Below, one piece after another: positions 18,503-27,600 of a stretch of 32,396 bases of DNA. The notes under the pieces were generated by a model, which saw only the letters and a list, made by a program, of their open reading frames with translations, did no database searches and was not told where the DNA came from. Location of the stretch: positions 1 through 32,396 of the forward strand of contig NZ_DAIEIF010000047.1 in the NCBI RefSeq assembly GCF_027352905.1. The letters run 5' to 3'. Source of the stretch: Acidocella sp. GTDB lineage: Bacteria > Pseudomonadota > Alphaproteobacteria > Acetobacterales > Acetobacteraceae. Position 1 is the first letter of the stretch. Each line of letters opens with the position of its first letter. A program made the position numbers and the translations under genes.

Positions 18503-18950
18503 CCCGCCCGGGGAGATCGTTGAGATCTGGACGGATGGCGGCTGCAAGCCCAATCCCGGTCCGGGCGGCTGGGCGGCGATCCTCAAATTCCGGGACGTGG
18601 TGAAGGAACTCACCGGGGCGGAGCGCGAGACCACCAATAACCGCATGGAGCTGACCGCCGCGGCGGAGGCTCTGGCGGCGCTGAAACGGCCCTGCCTCGT
18701 GCGGCTGCACACGGATTCGGAATATCTGCGCAACGGCATCACCCGCTGGCATGAAGGCTGGGTCCGCAAGAACTGGCGCAATGCCGCCGGCGACCCGGTG
18801 AAGAACATGGATCTCTGGCGGCGTGTTCTCGACGCGGCCAAGCCGCACCGGATCGAATGGCTGTGGGTCAGGGGCCATGCGGGCGACGCGATGAACGAGC
18901 GGGCGGACGAGCTCGCCACCGCCGCGCGGGAAAACATCAAAAGGGGTTGA
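18492..18950 (+). CDS. rnhA: Ribonuclease HI
   Basis: Degrades the RNA strand of RNA-DNA hybrids. The 152 residues have the complete active site: Asp in [15 protein letters not shown], Glu in NNRMELTAA, Asp in [11 protein letters not shown], His in VRGHAGD, and Asp in NERADELA. The basic protrusion [11 protein letters not shown] is present, as in E. coli. It begins inside the end of thrB and is followed by a structured stretch before rho. Confidence 0.97.
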   Translation: MASDPPGEIVEIWTDGGCKPNPGPGGWAAILKFRDVVKELTGAERETTNNRMELTAAAEALAALKRPCLVRLHTDSEYLRNGITRWHEGWVRKNWRNAAGDPVKNMDLWRRVLDAAKPHRIEWLWVRGHAGDAMNERADELATAARENIKRG

Positions 18951-18974
18951 TCTTTTCCCCGCGACTCCCCATTA

Positions 18975-19036
18975 GGAAGATCGAGGCCGTCCGCGCCTCG
19001 GGGCCCGCTCCGGGCACGCTTCCCCTTTAGTTTTTT
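18975..19036 (+). terminator. Branched structure with T-run between rnhA and rho
   Basis: Outer arms GGAAG (18975-18979) and CTTCC (19019-19023) enclose two hairpins: CGAGGC/GCCTCG (18982-19000) and GCCCG-CTC-CGGGC (19003-19015). A CCTTTAG stretch and then six Ts (19031-19036) follow. It could end the thrB-rnhA transcript or be a leader attenuator for rho, whose likely start is 46 bases further on. The distance from the stems to the T-run is longer than in a textbook terminator. Confidence 0.45.
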
Positions 19037-19082
19037 CCCCGCCATGGCCTTCCGCCCTGGCCATACGTTCAACTGGATTCTC

Positions 19083-20357
19083 ATGCATCTCGCCGAATTG
19101 AAGGCAAAATCCCCCACCGATCTTCTCGCCCTGGCGGAGGAGCTGGAGGTGGAGAACGCCTCCTCCCTGCGCAAGCAGGACATCATGTTCTCCATCCTCA
19201 AAGCCGTGGCAGAAAACGGCCAGGCGATTCATGGGGATGGCACGCTCGAGATCCTGCCCGATGGTTTCGGCTTTCTCCGCAACCCCGAGGCCAATTTTCT
19301 TCCCGGGCCGGAGGATATCTACGTCTCACCGCAACAGGTGCGCCGCTACGGGCTGCGGACCGGCGATACGGTGGATGGCGAGATCCGCGCCCACAAGGAG
19401 GGCGAGCGGTATTTCTCCCTGGTGAATGTCGATAAAATCAATTTCGAATCGCCCGAGGCGGTCAAGCACCGCATCAATTTCGACAATCTCACCCCGCTTT
19501 ACCCCACCTCGCGCCTGCGCATGGAGGTGGAGGTGCCCGAGCCGACCGTGAAGGGGCAGGCCAAGGATGTCACGGGCCGGGTGATCGATCTGGTGGCTCC
19601 CATCGGTAAGGGGCAGCGCGCCCTGGTGGTGGCGCCGCCACGCACCGGCAAGACGGTGATGCTGCAAAACATCGCCTCCTCCATCACCGCCAACCATCCG
19701 GAAGTGTTCCTGATGGTGCTGCTCATCGACGAGCGCCCGGAGGAGGTGACCGACATGTCCCGCTCCGTGCGCGGCGAGGTCGTGGCCTCCACCTTCGACG
19801 AACCCGCCTCCCGCCATGTGCAGGTGACGGAGATGGTGCTGGAAAAGGCGAAGCGGCTGGTCGAGCACAAGCGCGACGTGGTGATCCTGCTCGATTCGAT
19901 CACCCGGCTGGCCCGCGCCTATAACACCGTCGTGCCATCCTCGGGCAAGGTGCTCACCGGCGGCGTGGACGCCAACGCCCTGCAACGGCCCAAGCGGTTT
20001 TTCGGCGCGGCGCGCAATATCGAGGAAGGCGGCTCGCTCACCATCATCGCCACCGCGCTGATCGATACCGGCAGCCGCATGGACGAGGTGATTTTCGAGG
20101 AATTCAAGGGCACCGGCAATGCCGAGCTCATCCTCGACCGCAAGCTCTCGGATAAGCGCACCTTCCCCGCCATCGACATCACCAAATCCGGCACCCGCAA
20201 GGAGGAATTGCTGGTGGACCGGGCCGTGCTCTCGAAGATGTGGGTGCTGCGCCGCATCCTGAGCCCGATGGGCACGACGGATGCCATGGAATTCCTGCTC
20301 GACAAGCTGAAATACTCGAAGACCAACGCCGATTTCTTCGAGGCTATGAATACCTGA
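19083..20357 (+). CDS. rho: Transcription termination factor Rho
   Basis: Hexameric RNA-dependent ATPase that ends transcription. The 424-residue product has the N-terminal helix bundle ([12 protein letters not shown]), the RNA-binding cold-shock fold with DGFGFLR, the P-loop [31 protein letters not shown] and the secondary RNA-binding loop [14 protein letters not shown] 19083 is chosen because it gives [11 protein letters not shown], matching the E. coli MNLTELK start. An in-frame ATG at 19044 would add 13 residues unlike the family. Neither has a strong ribosome binding site. Rho often limits its own synthesis in the leader, so the structure upstream may matter. Confidence 0.97.
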   Translation: MHLAELKAKSPTDLLALAEELEVENASSLRKQDIMFSILKAVAENGQAIHGDGTLEILPDGFGFLRNPEANFLPGPEDIYVSPQQVRRYGLRTGDTVDGEIRAHKEGERYFSLVNVDKINFESPEAVKHRINFDNLTPLYPTSRLRMEVEVPEPTVKGQAKDVTGRVIDLVAPIGKGQRALVVAPPRTGKTVMLQNIASSITANHPEVFLMVLLIDERPEEVTDMSRSVRGEVVASTFDEPASRHVQVTEMVLEKAKRLVEHKRDVVILLDSITRLARAYNTVVPSSGKVLTGGVDANALQRPKRFFGAARNIEEGGSLTIIATALIDTGSRMDEVIFEEFKGTGNAELILDRKLSDKRTFPAIDITKSGTRKEELLVDRAVLSKMWVLRRILSPMGTTDAMEFLLDKLKYSKTNADFFEAMNT

Positions 20358-20366
20358 TTTCGCACC

Positions 20367-20396
20367 GGGCGGCCCGGGCCGTCCGCCGCGCGTTTT
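20367..20396. terminator. GC hairpin with T-run between convergent rho and transglycosylase genes
   Basis: GGGCGGC (20367-20373) can pair with GCCGTCC (20378-20384), with one G-U pair, around CCGG. Eight GC bases and then TTTT (20393-20396) follow on the rho strand. It sits in the 38-base gap between the two convergent stops, a good place for a rho terminator. The spacer between stem and T-run weakens the call. Confidence 0.35.
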
Positions 20397-21754
20397 CAGG
20401 ATTGCGCGTCGGGGGAGAGCACCACGCAGCCCGTCGGCCCGCCCGCGAGGTGGGTGCAGGCATTCACCGCCTCCTCGCGTTGCAGCCCCACGAAACGGGC
20501 CCGGTATTGCACACGGCCCTGGGCATGGATCGTCATCACCACCGGCTGCGCCTTGGTCAGCACTCTGGCGCCGGTAAGCTCGGCCATGCCGAGTGCTGCC
20601 CGCGCGTTGGAAGGGCTATCATAGGCGCCGACCTGAATCCCCCAGCTCCGCTGGCCCGAATTAAACGCCGCCGCCTGCACGGGCGGCGTATCGGCCATGG
20701 CCGGCGGAATCAATGAGAAGCCTTGCGGCTTCGGATGGGGCGGCGGCGCGGGCAGAGCGCTTGCCATGCGCACCGGCGCGGCTGGCGCGACGGGGACCGG
20801 CGGCGGCGGGGGGAGCGTGACCGCGGGCGGCGTATAGACCGAGGACATGGCCGCGATCTGGGCGGGGCTGGGCGGCTGCGGCGCGGGCGCCGCCGGAGGC
20901 GCGATCGAGGCGATCTGGACCGGCGCGGGAGGCGGCGAGGCCGCCGCGGGCGGCAGAATGGAGGAGACCGGCACGGTGACCGGAGCCGGACCCGTATCAT
21001 CCGGCACGGCGACCGGCGCCAGCGAGGCGATACGCACCGGCGCGGAAAGCTGGCTGGGCTGCGGCGCCTGGGGGGTGAAACCGCTGGGCAGAATGCCGCC
21101 GCTCTCCCCCAGCGGCTCGGTGTTGAGGGCCAGCTCGTCCGCCGCCGAGCGGCGCTGCGGGTAATAGCCCTCGATGTTCGGGGCGATCATCGCCACATAA
21201 TTGATCGTCTCGCTCGGCAAGGAACGCTTATAGTTCATGAAGGCGTCCAGGCGGCCTGGCCCGGCATTATAGGCGGCAAGAAAGCCCGGCGAGCCATAAA
21301 CCTGATACATTTCATGAATATAGGCCGTGCCCGCCATGATATTGTCATAAGGGTTGAAGGGGTCGTCGCCCAGCCCGTAGCGCTCCGCCATTTCCTGATA
21401 GGTGCCGGGTTCGAGCTGCATCAACCCCATGGCCCCGGCGGAGGAGACGATGAGATGCCCGCCGCTATATTCATGCCCGCCGGATTCGACCCGCATCACC
21501 TGGCGGATCCACATCTCCGGCACATCGAAATGCGCGGCGGCGATTTTGATATAGGGCCCCCATGGATCGCCCGGCGGCCCGGGCGGGTTATAATTATGCG
21601 CGGCATGGGCCAGGTAATAAGAGGTGGTTTCTCCGGTATAGCGGTTCTGGCCTTGCGGCGCGGCGCAGGCGGAGAGCAGGGCCATCCCTGCGCAGCTGGC
21701 GGCGAGCCTTGGCCTGAGCTTGGCCCCCTTCCGCACGACCTTCACGTTCCGCAT
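20396..21754 (-). CDS. Lipoprotein lytic transglycosylase with C-terminal SPOR domain
   Basis: Peptidoglycan-cleaving enzyme probably anchored in the outer membrane and drawn to septal glycan. The 452 residues begin with a basic region and a lipobox LSAC (C30). The SLT domain spans about residues 65-215, with the catalytic glutamate E90 in MRVESGG, then SSAGAMGLMQLEPGT and AAYNAGPGRLD. A long Pro/Ala linker (about 235-360) holds several copies of an APVRIAS-like motif. The C-terminal segment from about residue 375 (WGIQVGAYDSPSNARAAL, RARFVGL) is a SPOR domain, which binds denuded glycan strands at division sites. ATG 21754 is preferred because the signal begins there; an in-frame TTG at 21823 would add 23 residues with no signal character. 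SPOR and SLT occur together in the RlpA/MltD sphere, but this is not RlpA. Confidence 0.9.
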   Translation of the reverse strand: MRNVKVVRKGAKLRPRLAASCAGMALLSACAAPQGQNRYTGETTSYYLAHAAHNYNPPGPPGDPWGPYIKIAAAHFDVPEMWIRQVMRVESGGHEYSGGHLIVSSAGAMGLMQLEPGTYQEMAERYGLGDDPFNPYDNIMAGTAYIHEMYQVYGSPGFLAAYNAGPGRLDAFMNYKRSLPSETINYVAMIAPNIEGYYPQRRSAADELALNTEPLGESGGILPSGFTPQAPQPSQLSAPVRIASLAPVAVPDDTGPAPVTVPVSSILPPAAASPPPAPVQIASIAPPAAPAPQPPSPAQIAAMSSVYTPPAVTLPPPPPVPVAPAAPVRMASALPAPPPHPKPQGFSLIPPAMADTPPVQAAAFNSGQRSWGIQVGAYDSPSNARAALGMAELTGARVLTKAQPVVMTIHAQGRVQYRARFVGLQREEAVNACTHLAGGPTGCVVLSPDAQS

Positions 21755-21871
21755 TCTGGTTTTACCCACGATTGAAGCCTCCACGCGGTTCACTCCCCCA
21801 TTGGCTTGTGATACTTCGCTCAATGGCGGCTTAAAAAAGGCGCTGTAACCTCTTATACACCCATGAAACCG

Positions 21872-21893
21872 CCTGCAAGGAAAACCTGCAAGG
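21872..21893. repeat. Direct repeat in the divergent promoter region
   Basis: CCTGCAAGG occurs at 21872-21880 and again at 21885-21893, separated by AAAA. Each copy is nearly a palindrome (its reverse complement is CCTTGCAGG). It lies between the transglycosylase start (21754) and the small lipoprotein start (21935). On the minus strand TTGCAG is a passable -35 with TATAAG 15 bases later (complement of 21852-21857), so it could mark a promoter or tandem operator. It is a single observation in this window. Confidence 0.4.
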
Positions 21894-21934
21894 CGATGCT
21901 ATCGGAACCAGGCGCGGCCGTGCTAAGCTTGGAT

Positions 21935-22288
21935 ATGCGCGCCGCCCCTTCCCTTGCCCTCGGGATTTTACTCGTGCTGGGCGGTTGCGCCGCCCAGCCC
22001 CGAACGGCGCCGGTCGCGGTGATGCCGCAAGCCTATACGGCGCAAATTCTCTCCGTCCGCCCGGTTTCGGCGGCAGGCGGGGCCGCTCCGGCCCTCAACC
22101 AGGTGATGCAGAGTTTGGGCACCCCCGCCATGTCCCCGCCCGCCTCGGCGCGAGAAATCATTTTGCAGCTTCCGGACGGGTCGGTGCGCTCCCTGGTGCC
22201 GCCCCCCGGCGCCGCGCCGGCCAACCTCACCCCCGGCATGCGCGTGATGGTGAGCGATGCGCCCGCCTTGCGCATCACGGTTCGCTAG
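21935..22288 (+). CDS. Small putative lipoprotein
   Basis: A 117-residue protein with a lipoprotein signal, MRAAPSLALGILLVLGGC (C18 lipidated). The mature part contains YTAQILSVRPV, REIILQLPDGSVRSLVPPP and LTPGMRVMVSD, a beta-rich pattern that loosely recalls outer-membrane lipoproteins of the SlyB/17 kDa antigen type but lacks their glycine zipper. ATG 21935 is chosen as the start of the signal; an upstream in-frame ATG at 21863 would add 24 residues that overlap the direct repeat. It precedes the ABC exporter genes by 77 bases and diverges from the transglycosylase. Function unknown. Confidence 0.68.
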   Translation: MRAAPSLALGILLVLGGCAAQPRTAPVAVMPQAYTAQILSVRPVSAAGGAAPALNQVMQSLGTPAMSPPASAREIILQLPDGSVRSLVPPPGAAPANLTPGMRVMVSDAPALRITVR

Positions 22289-22365
22289 CCGTACCGGCGG
22301 CTGAAGACTTCGTCATTCACGGAGAAAATATTGAAGCCGCTGCCGGCATGGGGTATCGGCAGGCC

Positions 22366-23271
22366 ATGAACATGCTCATGCCGGGGCCCGAAAAGGCGGG
22401 AGCCGGCCTTTTCCGGCCGGATACGCCGCTTCCGCAAATCGTGGTCATCAGCTCCGCCCGGGGCTGGCGGACGCGCCTGGCCGCCGCCGCTCAGGATTTT
22501 CACGAGACGCTGCGGTTATGGCCCCTGATCTGGGCGCTCAGCCTGTTCGATATCCGGCTGCGCTACCGGGGCTCGCTGCTCGGCCCGTTCTGGCTCACCC
22601 TTTCCACGGGGGTGATGATCGGCGCCATCGGCTTTGTCTATGCCCGGCTGTTTCACCAGGATGTCGGGGCGTATCTGCCGTTTCTCGCCGTGTCCCTGGT
22701 CTTGTGGAATTTCCTCAACACGGTCACGGGCGAGGGCGCGACCTGTTTCACCCAGTCAGAGGGAATGGTCCGGGCGATGCGCATGCCCCACGCGCTGCAT
22801 GCGGCGCGGGTGGTGGTGCGCAATTTTCTCGTCCTTGCGCATAATATTCTCCCCATCCTCATCGTCTTCGCCGTCTTCCCCCCGCATTGGTCCTGGCCAG
22901 TGCTGAGCCTGCCCGCCGCCCTGCTGCTTTGGATGGCGGATTGCTTCGCCGTGGCGCTGCTGCTCGGCGTCATCGGGGCGCGCTTCCGGGACGTGCCGCC
23001 CATCGTCGGCAGCATCATGCAGATCGCGTTTTATCTCACGCCGATCATGTGGAGCCCGGAGATGCTGACGCATCGGGGGCTGGGGCTGAGCCTGATCCTG
23101 ATCGAGATGAATCCCTTTTACGGCATGCTCGAAATCCTGCGCGCCCCGCTCCTCGGCCAGGCCTTGAACAGCCTCGCCTGGATCAACGCCCTCGCTTATT
23201 CCGCTCTCCTGATGGGTCTCGCCTTCCTGGCCTTCGCGCGGACGCGCCAGCGCATCCCCTACTGGATCTGA
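22366..23271 (+). CDS. Polysaccharide ABC exporter, permease subunit (Wzm/KpsM-like)
   Basis: Membrane half of an ABC-2 type exporter for a surface polysaccharide or polyol phosphate. The 301-residue product has a cytoplasmic N-terminal stretch of about 55 residues, the entry motif LFDIRLRYRGSLLGPFWLTLSTG, and six hydrophobic segments, with FRDVPPIVGSIMQIAFYLTPIMWSPEM between helices and MNPFYGMLEILRAPLLG near the end. These are hallmarks of the Wzm/TagG/KpsM group. The start is uncertain: ATG 22366 has an AGG close upstream, while ATG 22348 is the alternative. The stop lies three bases before the ATPase gene. No periplasmic co-polymerase or outer-membrane channel gene is in the window. Confidence 0.88.
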   Translation: MNMLMPGPEKAGAGLFRPDTPLPQIVVISSARGWRTRLAAAAQDFHETLRLWPLIWALSLFDIRLRYRGSLLGPFWLTLSTGVMIGAIGFVYARLFHQDVGAYLPFLAVSLVLWNFLNTVTGEGATCFTQSEGMVRAMRMPHALHAARVVVRNFLVLAHNILPILIVFAVFPPHWSWPVLSLPAALLLWMADCFAVALLLGVIGARFRDVPPIVGSIMQIAFYLTPIMWSPEMLTHRGLGLSLILIEMNPFYGMLEILRAPLLGQALNSLAWINALAYSALLMGLAFLAFARTRQRIPYWI

Positions 23272-23274
23272 ACC

Positions 23275-24063
23275 ATGGCGCAGCTGCTCGTGGAAAACGT
23301 GTCGGTCTCTTTCCCGCTTTATCATGGAGAAAGCCGCAGCCTCAAGAAAACCGTCTTCGCCGCCGCTTCCGGCCGGATGGGACAGGATAGCCGCAAACGC
23401 CTGACCGTCGAAGCGCTGCGGGACGTGTCCTTCTCGCTCCATACCGGGGACCGTCTCGGCTTCATCGGCTCCAATGGCGCGGGCAAAACCACGCTGCTGC
23501 GCGCCATGGCGGGAATTTACGAGCCCGTGGGCGGGCGCATCGTCATCGAGGGGCTGGTGACAGCCCTGCTCGACCCCGGCCAGGGCATGAACATGGAGCT
23601 GACGGGCTACGAGAACATTCGCCTGCGCGCCTTGTTCAACGGGTATTCGGAGCAGCAGACCAGGGTTTTGCAAGAGGATGTGGCGCAGTTCGCCGAGCTT
23701 GGCAATTTTCTCAGCCTGCCGGTACGCACCTATTCCTCGGGCATGATCGTGCGCCTCGGCTTCGCCCTGGCGACGGCCATTCACCCCCAGATATTGCTGA
23801 TGGATGAATGGATCCTGGCCGGCGACGCCGCCTTTCTCGGCAAGGCCCGGCAGCGGCTGGAGACCATGGTCGGCAGCGCCGAAATCCTCGTGCTGTCTTC
23901 CCATAACGCCGCGATCCTCATGCAATGGTGTAACCGGATCATCTGGATGGAAGGTGGCCGTGTGCACGCGGATGGCCCGCCGGAGGAGATCCTCTCCGCC
24001 TATCTGCCGCCGGAACAGTTCGAGCAGGCCAAGACGGCGGCCAGCGCCCTGACAGCGGTCTGA
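23275..24063 (+). CDS. Polysaccharide ABC exporter, ATP-binding subunit (Wzt/KpsT-like)
   Basis: ATPase partner of the permease just upstream. The 262 residues show the Walker A loop GSNGAGKTT, the TGYENIRLRA stretch typical of polysaccharide exporters, signature YSSGMIVRLGFA, Walker B ILLMDEWI and the switch histidine in LSSHNAA. It ends soon after the ATPase fold and lacks the extra C-terminal carbohydrate-binding domain found in some Wzt proteins, so substrate choice would not depend on such a domain. A TTG start for the PaiB-like gene follows its TGA after one base. Confidence 0.92.
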   Translation: MAQLLVENVSVSFPLYHGESRSLKKTVFAAASGRMGQDSRKRLTVEALRDVSFSLHTGDRLGFIGSNGAGKTTLLRAMAGIYEPVGGRIVIEGLVTALLDPGQGMNMELTGYENIRLRALFNGYSEQQTRVLQEDVAQFAELGNFLSLPVRTYSSGMIVRLGFALATAIHPQILLMDEWILAGDAAFLGKARQRLETMVGSAEILVLSSHNAAILMQWCNRIIWMEGGRVHADGPPEEILSAYLPPEQFEQAKTAASALTAV

Positions 24064-24064
24064 A

Positions 24065-24688
24065 TTGTATATCCCTCCCGCCTTCGCCGAGAACCGCCCG
24101 GAGGCGTTGCATGCCATCATGCGGGCCAGTTCCCTGCCGGTGCTGATCTCGCCCCGGCGCGGCGGCGGGCTGCTCGCCACCCATCTGCCGCTCCTGCTCC
24201 AGGCGCCGGACCGGTTGATCGGCCATGTGGCCAAGGCCAACGATCATTGGCGGGATTATGATCCGGAGCAGGAATCGCTCGCCATCTTCAGCGCCGCGGA
24301 TGGCTATGTCAGCCCGTCCTGGTATCCCAGCAAACGGGTCCATGGCCGGGTGGTGCCGACCTGGAATTACAGCGTCGTGCATGCGAGCGGGCGACTCAGC
24401 GTCATCCATGAAACGGGGGAAAAACGCGCCATCGTCTCCGCGCTCACCGATGCCCATGAAGCCGGGCGGGCCGCGCCCTGGAGTGTCACCGACGCGCCCG
24501 CGGATTTCATCATCGGCCAGCTCAAGGGCATTGTCGGGCTGGCGCTCGCCATCACCCGGCTGGAAGGCAAGGTCAAGCTCAGCCAGAATCGCGGCGAAGA
24601 GGACCGGAATGGCGTGATCGCGGGGGTGGAGAGGGAAAACCCCGCTCTCGCCCGGGCGATGCGCCGGGCCCGTGGCGACCCGGCCTGA
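24065..24688 (+). CDS. PaiB-like FMN-binding split-barrel protein
   Basis: A 207-residue protein of the PaiB family, described in Bacillus as a negative regulator and structurally a flavin-binding split barrel. The conserved opening MYIPPAFAE, LATHLPLLL, GHVAKANDHW, FSAADGYVSPSWYPSK and VPTWNYSVVHASG are present. Translation must start at a TTG (24065), because the invariant YIPP follows directly and no ATG is near. The TTG is one base after the stop of the ABC ATPase gene, so it is probably translated by coupling. Why a PaiB-like protein follows an exporter is unclear. It converges on the large glycosyltransferase gene with a six-base gap. Confidence 0.9.
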   Translation: MYIPPAFAENRPEALHAIMRASSLPVLISPRRGGGLLATHLPLLLQAPDRLIGHVAKANDHWRDYDPEQESLAIFSAADGYVSPSWYPSKRVHGRVVPTWNYSVVHASGRLSVIHETGEKRAIVSALTDAHEAGRAAPWSVTDAPADFIIGQLKGIVGLALAITRLEGKVKLSQNRGEEDRNGVIAGVERENPALARAMRRARGDPA

Positions 24689-24694
24689 CCGCCT

Positions 24695-27600
24695 TCAGGC
24701 GGCGCCGGCCCGCAATTTTTGCCGCGCCGGCTTTCTGTCCTTCTTGCCCGGAGCGGCTTCCCAAGCGGACTCGCTTTCCGCCGGCTTCCCCTCGCCCAAA
24801 ACCAGGGTCTTCAGCCAGTCGAGATCCTCCTGGCGCGAGAAGAATCCCGCCGGGACCGCGCCCTCCGCAACGGGGTTGATCTCTCCGGCGGCAATGGCGT
24901 CGATCAACTTCAGTACTTCCTCGGCATTCGCCGGGAAGGGAAACACCACGCCGAAGCCGTTTTCACGAATCCGGGCCGCCGGCGCGCCGATATCGGGCGC
25001 CAGCGGAATGAACCCATGCTTCACCAATTCGGACAGCGTGTAGGAATAGGTCTCCGGCCAGGCGGGAAGGAACAGCGCCAGCCTCCCCTTCGTCTCCGTC
25101 AACAGACCCGGCAAATCCTCCGGAGCGTATTTGCCGGTGATCGTGACATTGCCGATCTCCTTGAGACGCCGGTCGATATTGGTGAAGCCGATGACCCGGA
25201 AATTGAGATGCGGATGGGTCAGGCGCGCGCGCCGGGCGATCTCCTCCAGCCTATCCGAACCCTTATGCGGGCCGATGGCGCCCAGCAGCACGATCTCGTC
25301 ATCCGTGCCGCTGCGCGCCCGCGCCGCCACCGCGTCGGCGGGTTCGGGGTGGGGGACCACTTTGAAGGGGATGTCGGGAAAGATTTTCTTCAGATAGCCT
25401 TCCGCGCTCACTGAAGGCACGACCACATGGGTGAAGTTCGCCATCAGCCCGGCGAATAAGGCCCGGTGCTCCACAGGGGACAGATCGGTCAGGACGGATG
25501 TTTCATGCGCGCCGCCCATCTTCACGCAACGCGCGCAGGTCGCGGCGTCGGCGCCGCCGCAAAAACGGCCGATGGCGTCGATCATCGTCACCCTCGGGCA
25601 AAGCGGGTAAAAATCATGCGCCCAGAGCAGGCTGCGCCGCCCGGGCAGCCAGTCCCGCAATTGCGTGACGAGCGTGGCCGGAAACCCAAGGAGCTGATGG
25701 ACCAGCACCAGCCCGGGCGCGGCGGCGTCCAATATGGCGAACAGCTCCTCCGTCTCGTCTTTCATGAAATGGGCGCAAAGCAGCGGTTCCGCGCAGCTCA
25801 GCTCCATCAGCCCGGAAGCGGTGACGCTGAGCGAGAGGCGCGTTGCTCCCCCGTAGCCGATCTGGCGTTCCATGTCGCGGATGGCTCTCGGCGTGCCGCC
25901 TTCCAGCGCATTGGAGATGACGAGCGCGAAAGACGCTCCAGCGGCGCGGGCGCGGGCCAGGCGGGCCCGGTCCAGGGCCCAGCGCAGCCGCCGCAACCCA
26001 TCCCGCTTTTCAAATTCCATGATGATCGGCGTGTATTCGGGATACAGCGCGTTGAGGCGGGGCTGGTTCTGGGCGATCAGGCTGGCGCGCTCATTGCCGA
26101 AGGAGATGCTCTCCTTATGCTCGACGATGACGCCGCCCGCCGCGACATTGCGATAGCCGATGGCCGCGGCACGGGCGCAAAAATCATTCTCCTCGCCATA
26201 GCCGCGCCCGAAAGCCTCATCCAGCACACCGATGCGCTGAATGACCTCACCCTTGATAAAAATGCAGAAGCCATGGCCGGTCGGTACATCCTCGCAAATG
26301 CCCGCATTGGCGGAGAGCGCCCGCGCCGCCAGTTCCGCCCAGCCGATATCGGCGAGGGCCGGGACGCGTAATTCCGCGCTGGGGTAGGAAAAGATGGTGG
26401 CGTTGCTCGACATGGCGGTGACCGTGCCGATCTCCGGACGCCCATAAGCGACACGGATCAACTCATCTAGCCCACCCGCGAACATCACGGTATCGGAGTT
26501 GAGCAGCAGCACATCCAGCCCCTTGACCAGATTCATGCCGCGGTTGACGGTGCCGACAAAACCGAGATTTGTCTGATTTTCAACGAGCGTGAGATTCGGC
26601 GTGGCCCGGTAGGCGGCGAGCATGGGCGCCATCGCCTCTTCCGGGGAAGCGTCATTGACGAGAATGACCTGGTCGGTTTCCGGGTCGCGATGCGCGAGGA
26701 CGGATTCGATGCACTCTCGCGTGACCTGCACCCCGCGATAGATGGGAATGATGATCGCGACGCGCCGGGCCCGCTTCACCGCCGGCAACGGGTCCGGCTG
26801 GCGGGAGAGCAGAATGCCATCCTGCGCGCGCATTTTGGCGAGATATTCCCGCAGCGCTTCCGTCAGCACCGCCCGCTCCGCCATCCCCAGGCCCGGCAGA
26901 TCGCTCGCGGCGAGATGCGCCGCCTTCAACGTGGCGGTGACGGCGGCGGGGCGGCTCGCAAAAAGATAGGGGCTTTCAAAAAGATTTCGCCCCTTTTCCG
27001 TGAATCGCACCACGAGGCCGACCGGCTCGGTCACCCCATTTTCAGCCGGATCAAGGGTGATGTCGAAGCCCGGCGTGCCGCAATCCGGGTAATGCGCTTG
27101 CACATCCAGCCGCTCGCGGTCGCAAATGGCGGTTTCTTCCAGCCGGCCATCGCGAAATACCACCAGGGAAAAGCTGCGTTTGGGCATGGCGGGGGAATAG
27201 ATCCAGCCGCGCAGATGGTTGGGCCCGATACTCTCCAGCTGGGCGTGCAAAGGCAGATCACAGGAAACCCGCCCCAACAGAACCTCGTCGGCATAGACAT
27301 CCAGGTAAAGCTCTCCGGCGCCGAAACATTCATCATCCAGAACCAGGCTGAACTGGGCGGGGCAGAAAAGCGGGTCCGGGCCCGGCGTGAGCCGGCTTTC
27401 CCCCCGCGCCACCTCCAGCCCCATGGCGGTCCGCACCGTGATGAAAGGCGCTCTGGCGGGTTTGGCACGCTCGGTCACCCACCCGGTAAGACGATCGTCG
27501 ACAAGCTGGAAAAATCCATCAAAATGGCCTGGGCCGACGATAATGGGCGAGCCGGTCAGCTCGACGCCATCGGCTAGAACCCGCAACCGCCTCGCTTCCG

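Noticed and set aside
17696-19201. A 501-codon minus-strand open frame over thrB and rnhA
   Set aside because: Both underlying genes have complete active-site motifs on the plus strand, and the antisense product is Arg/Ser-rich without domain features.
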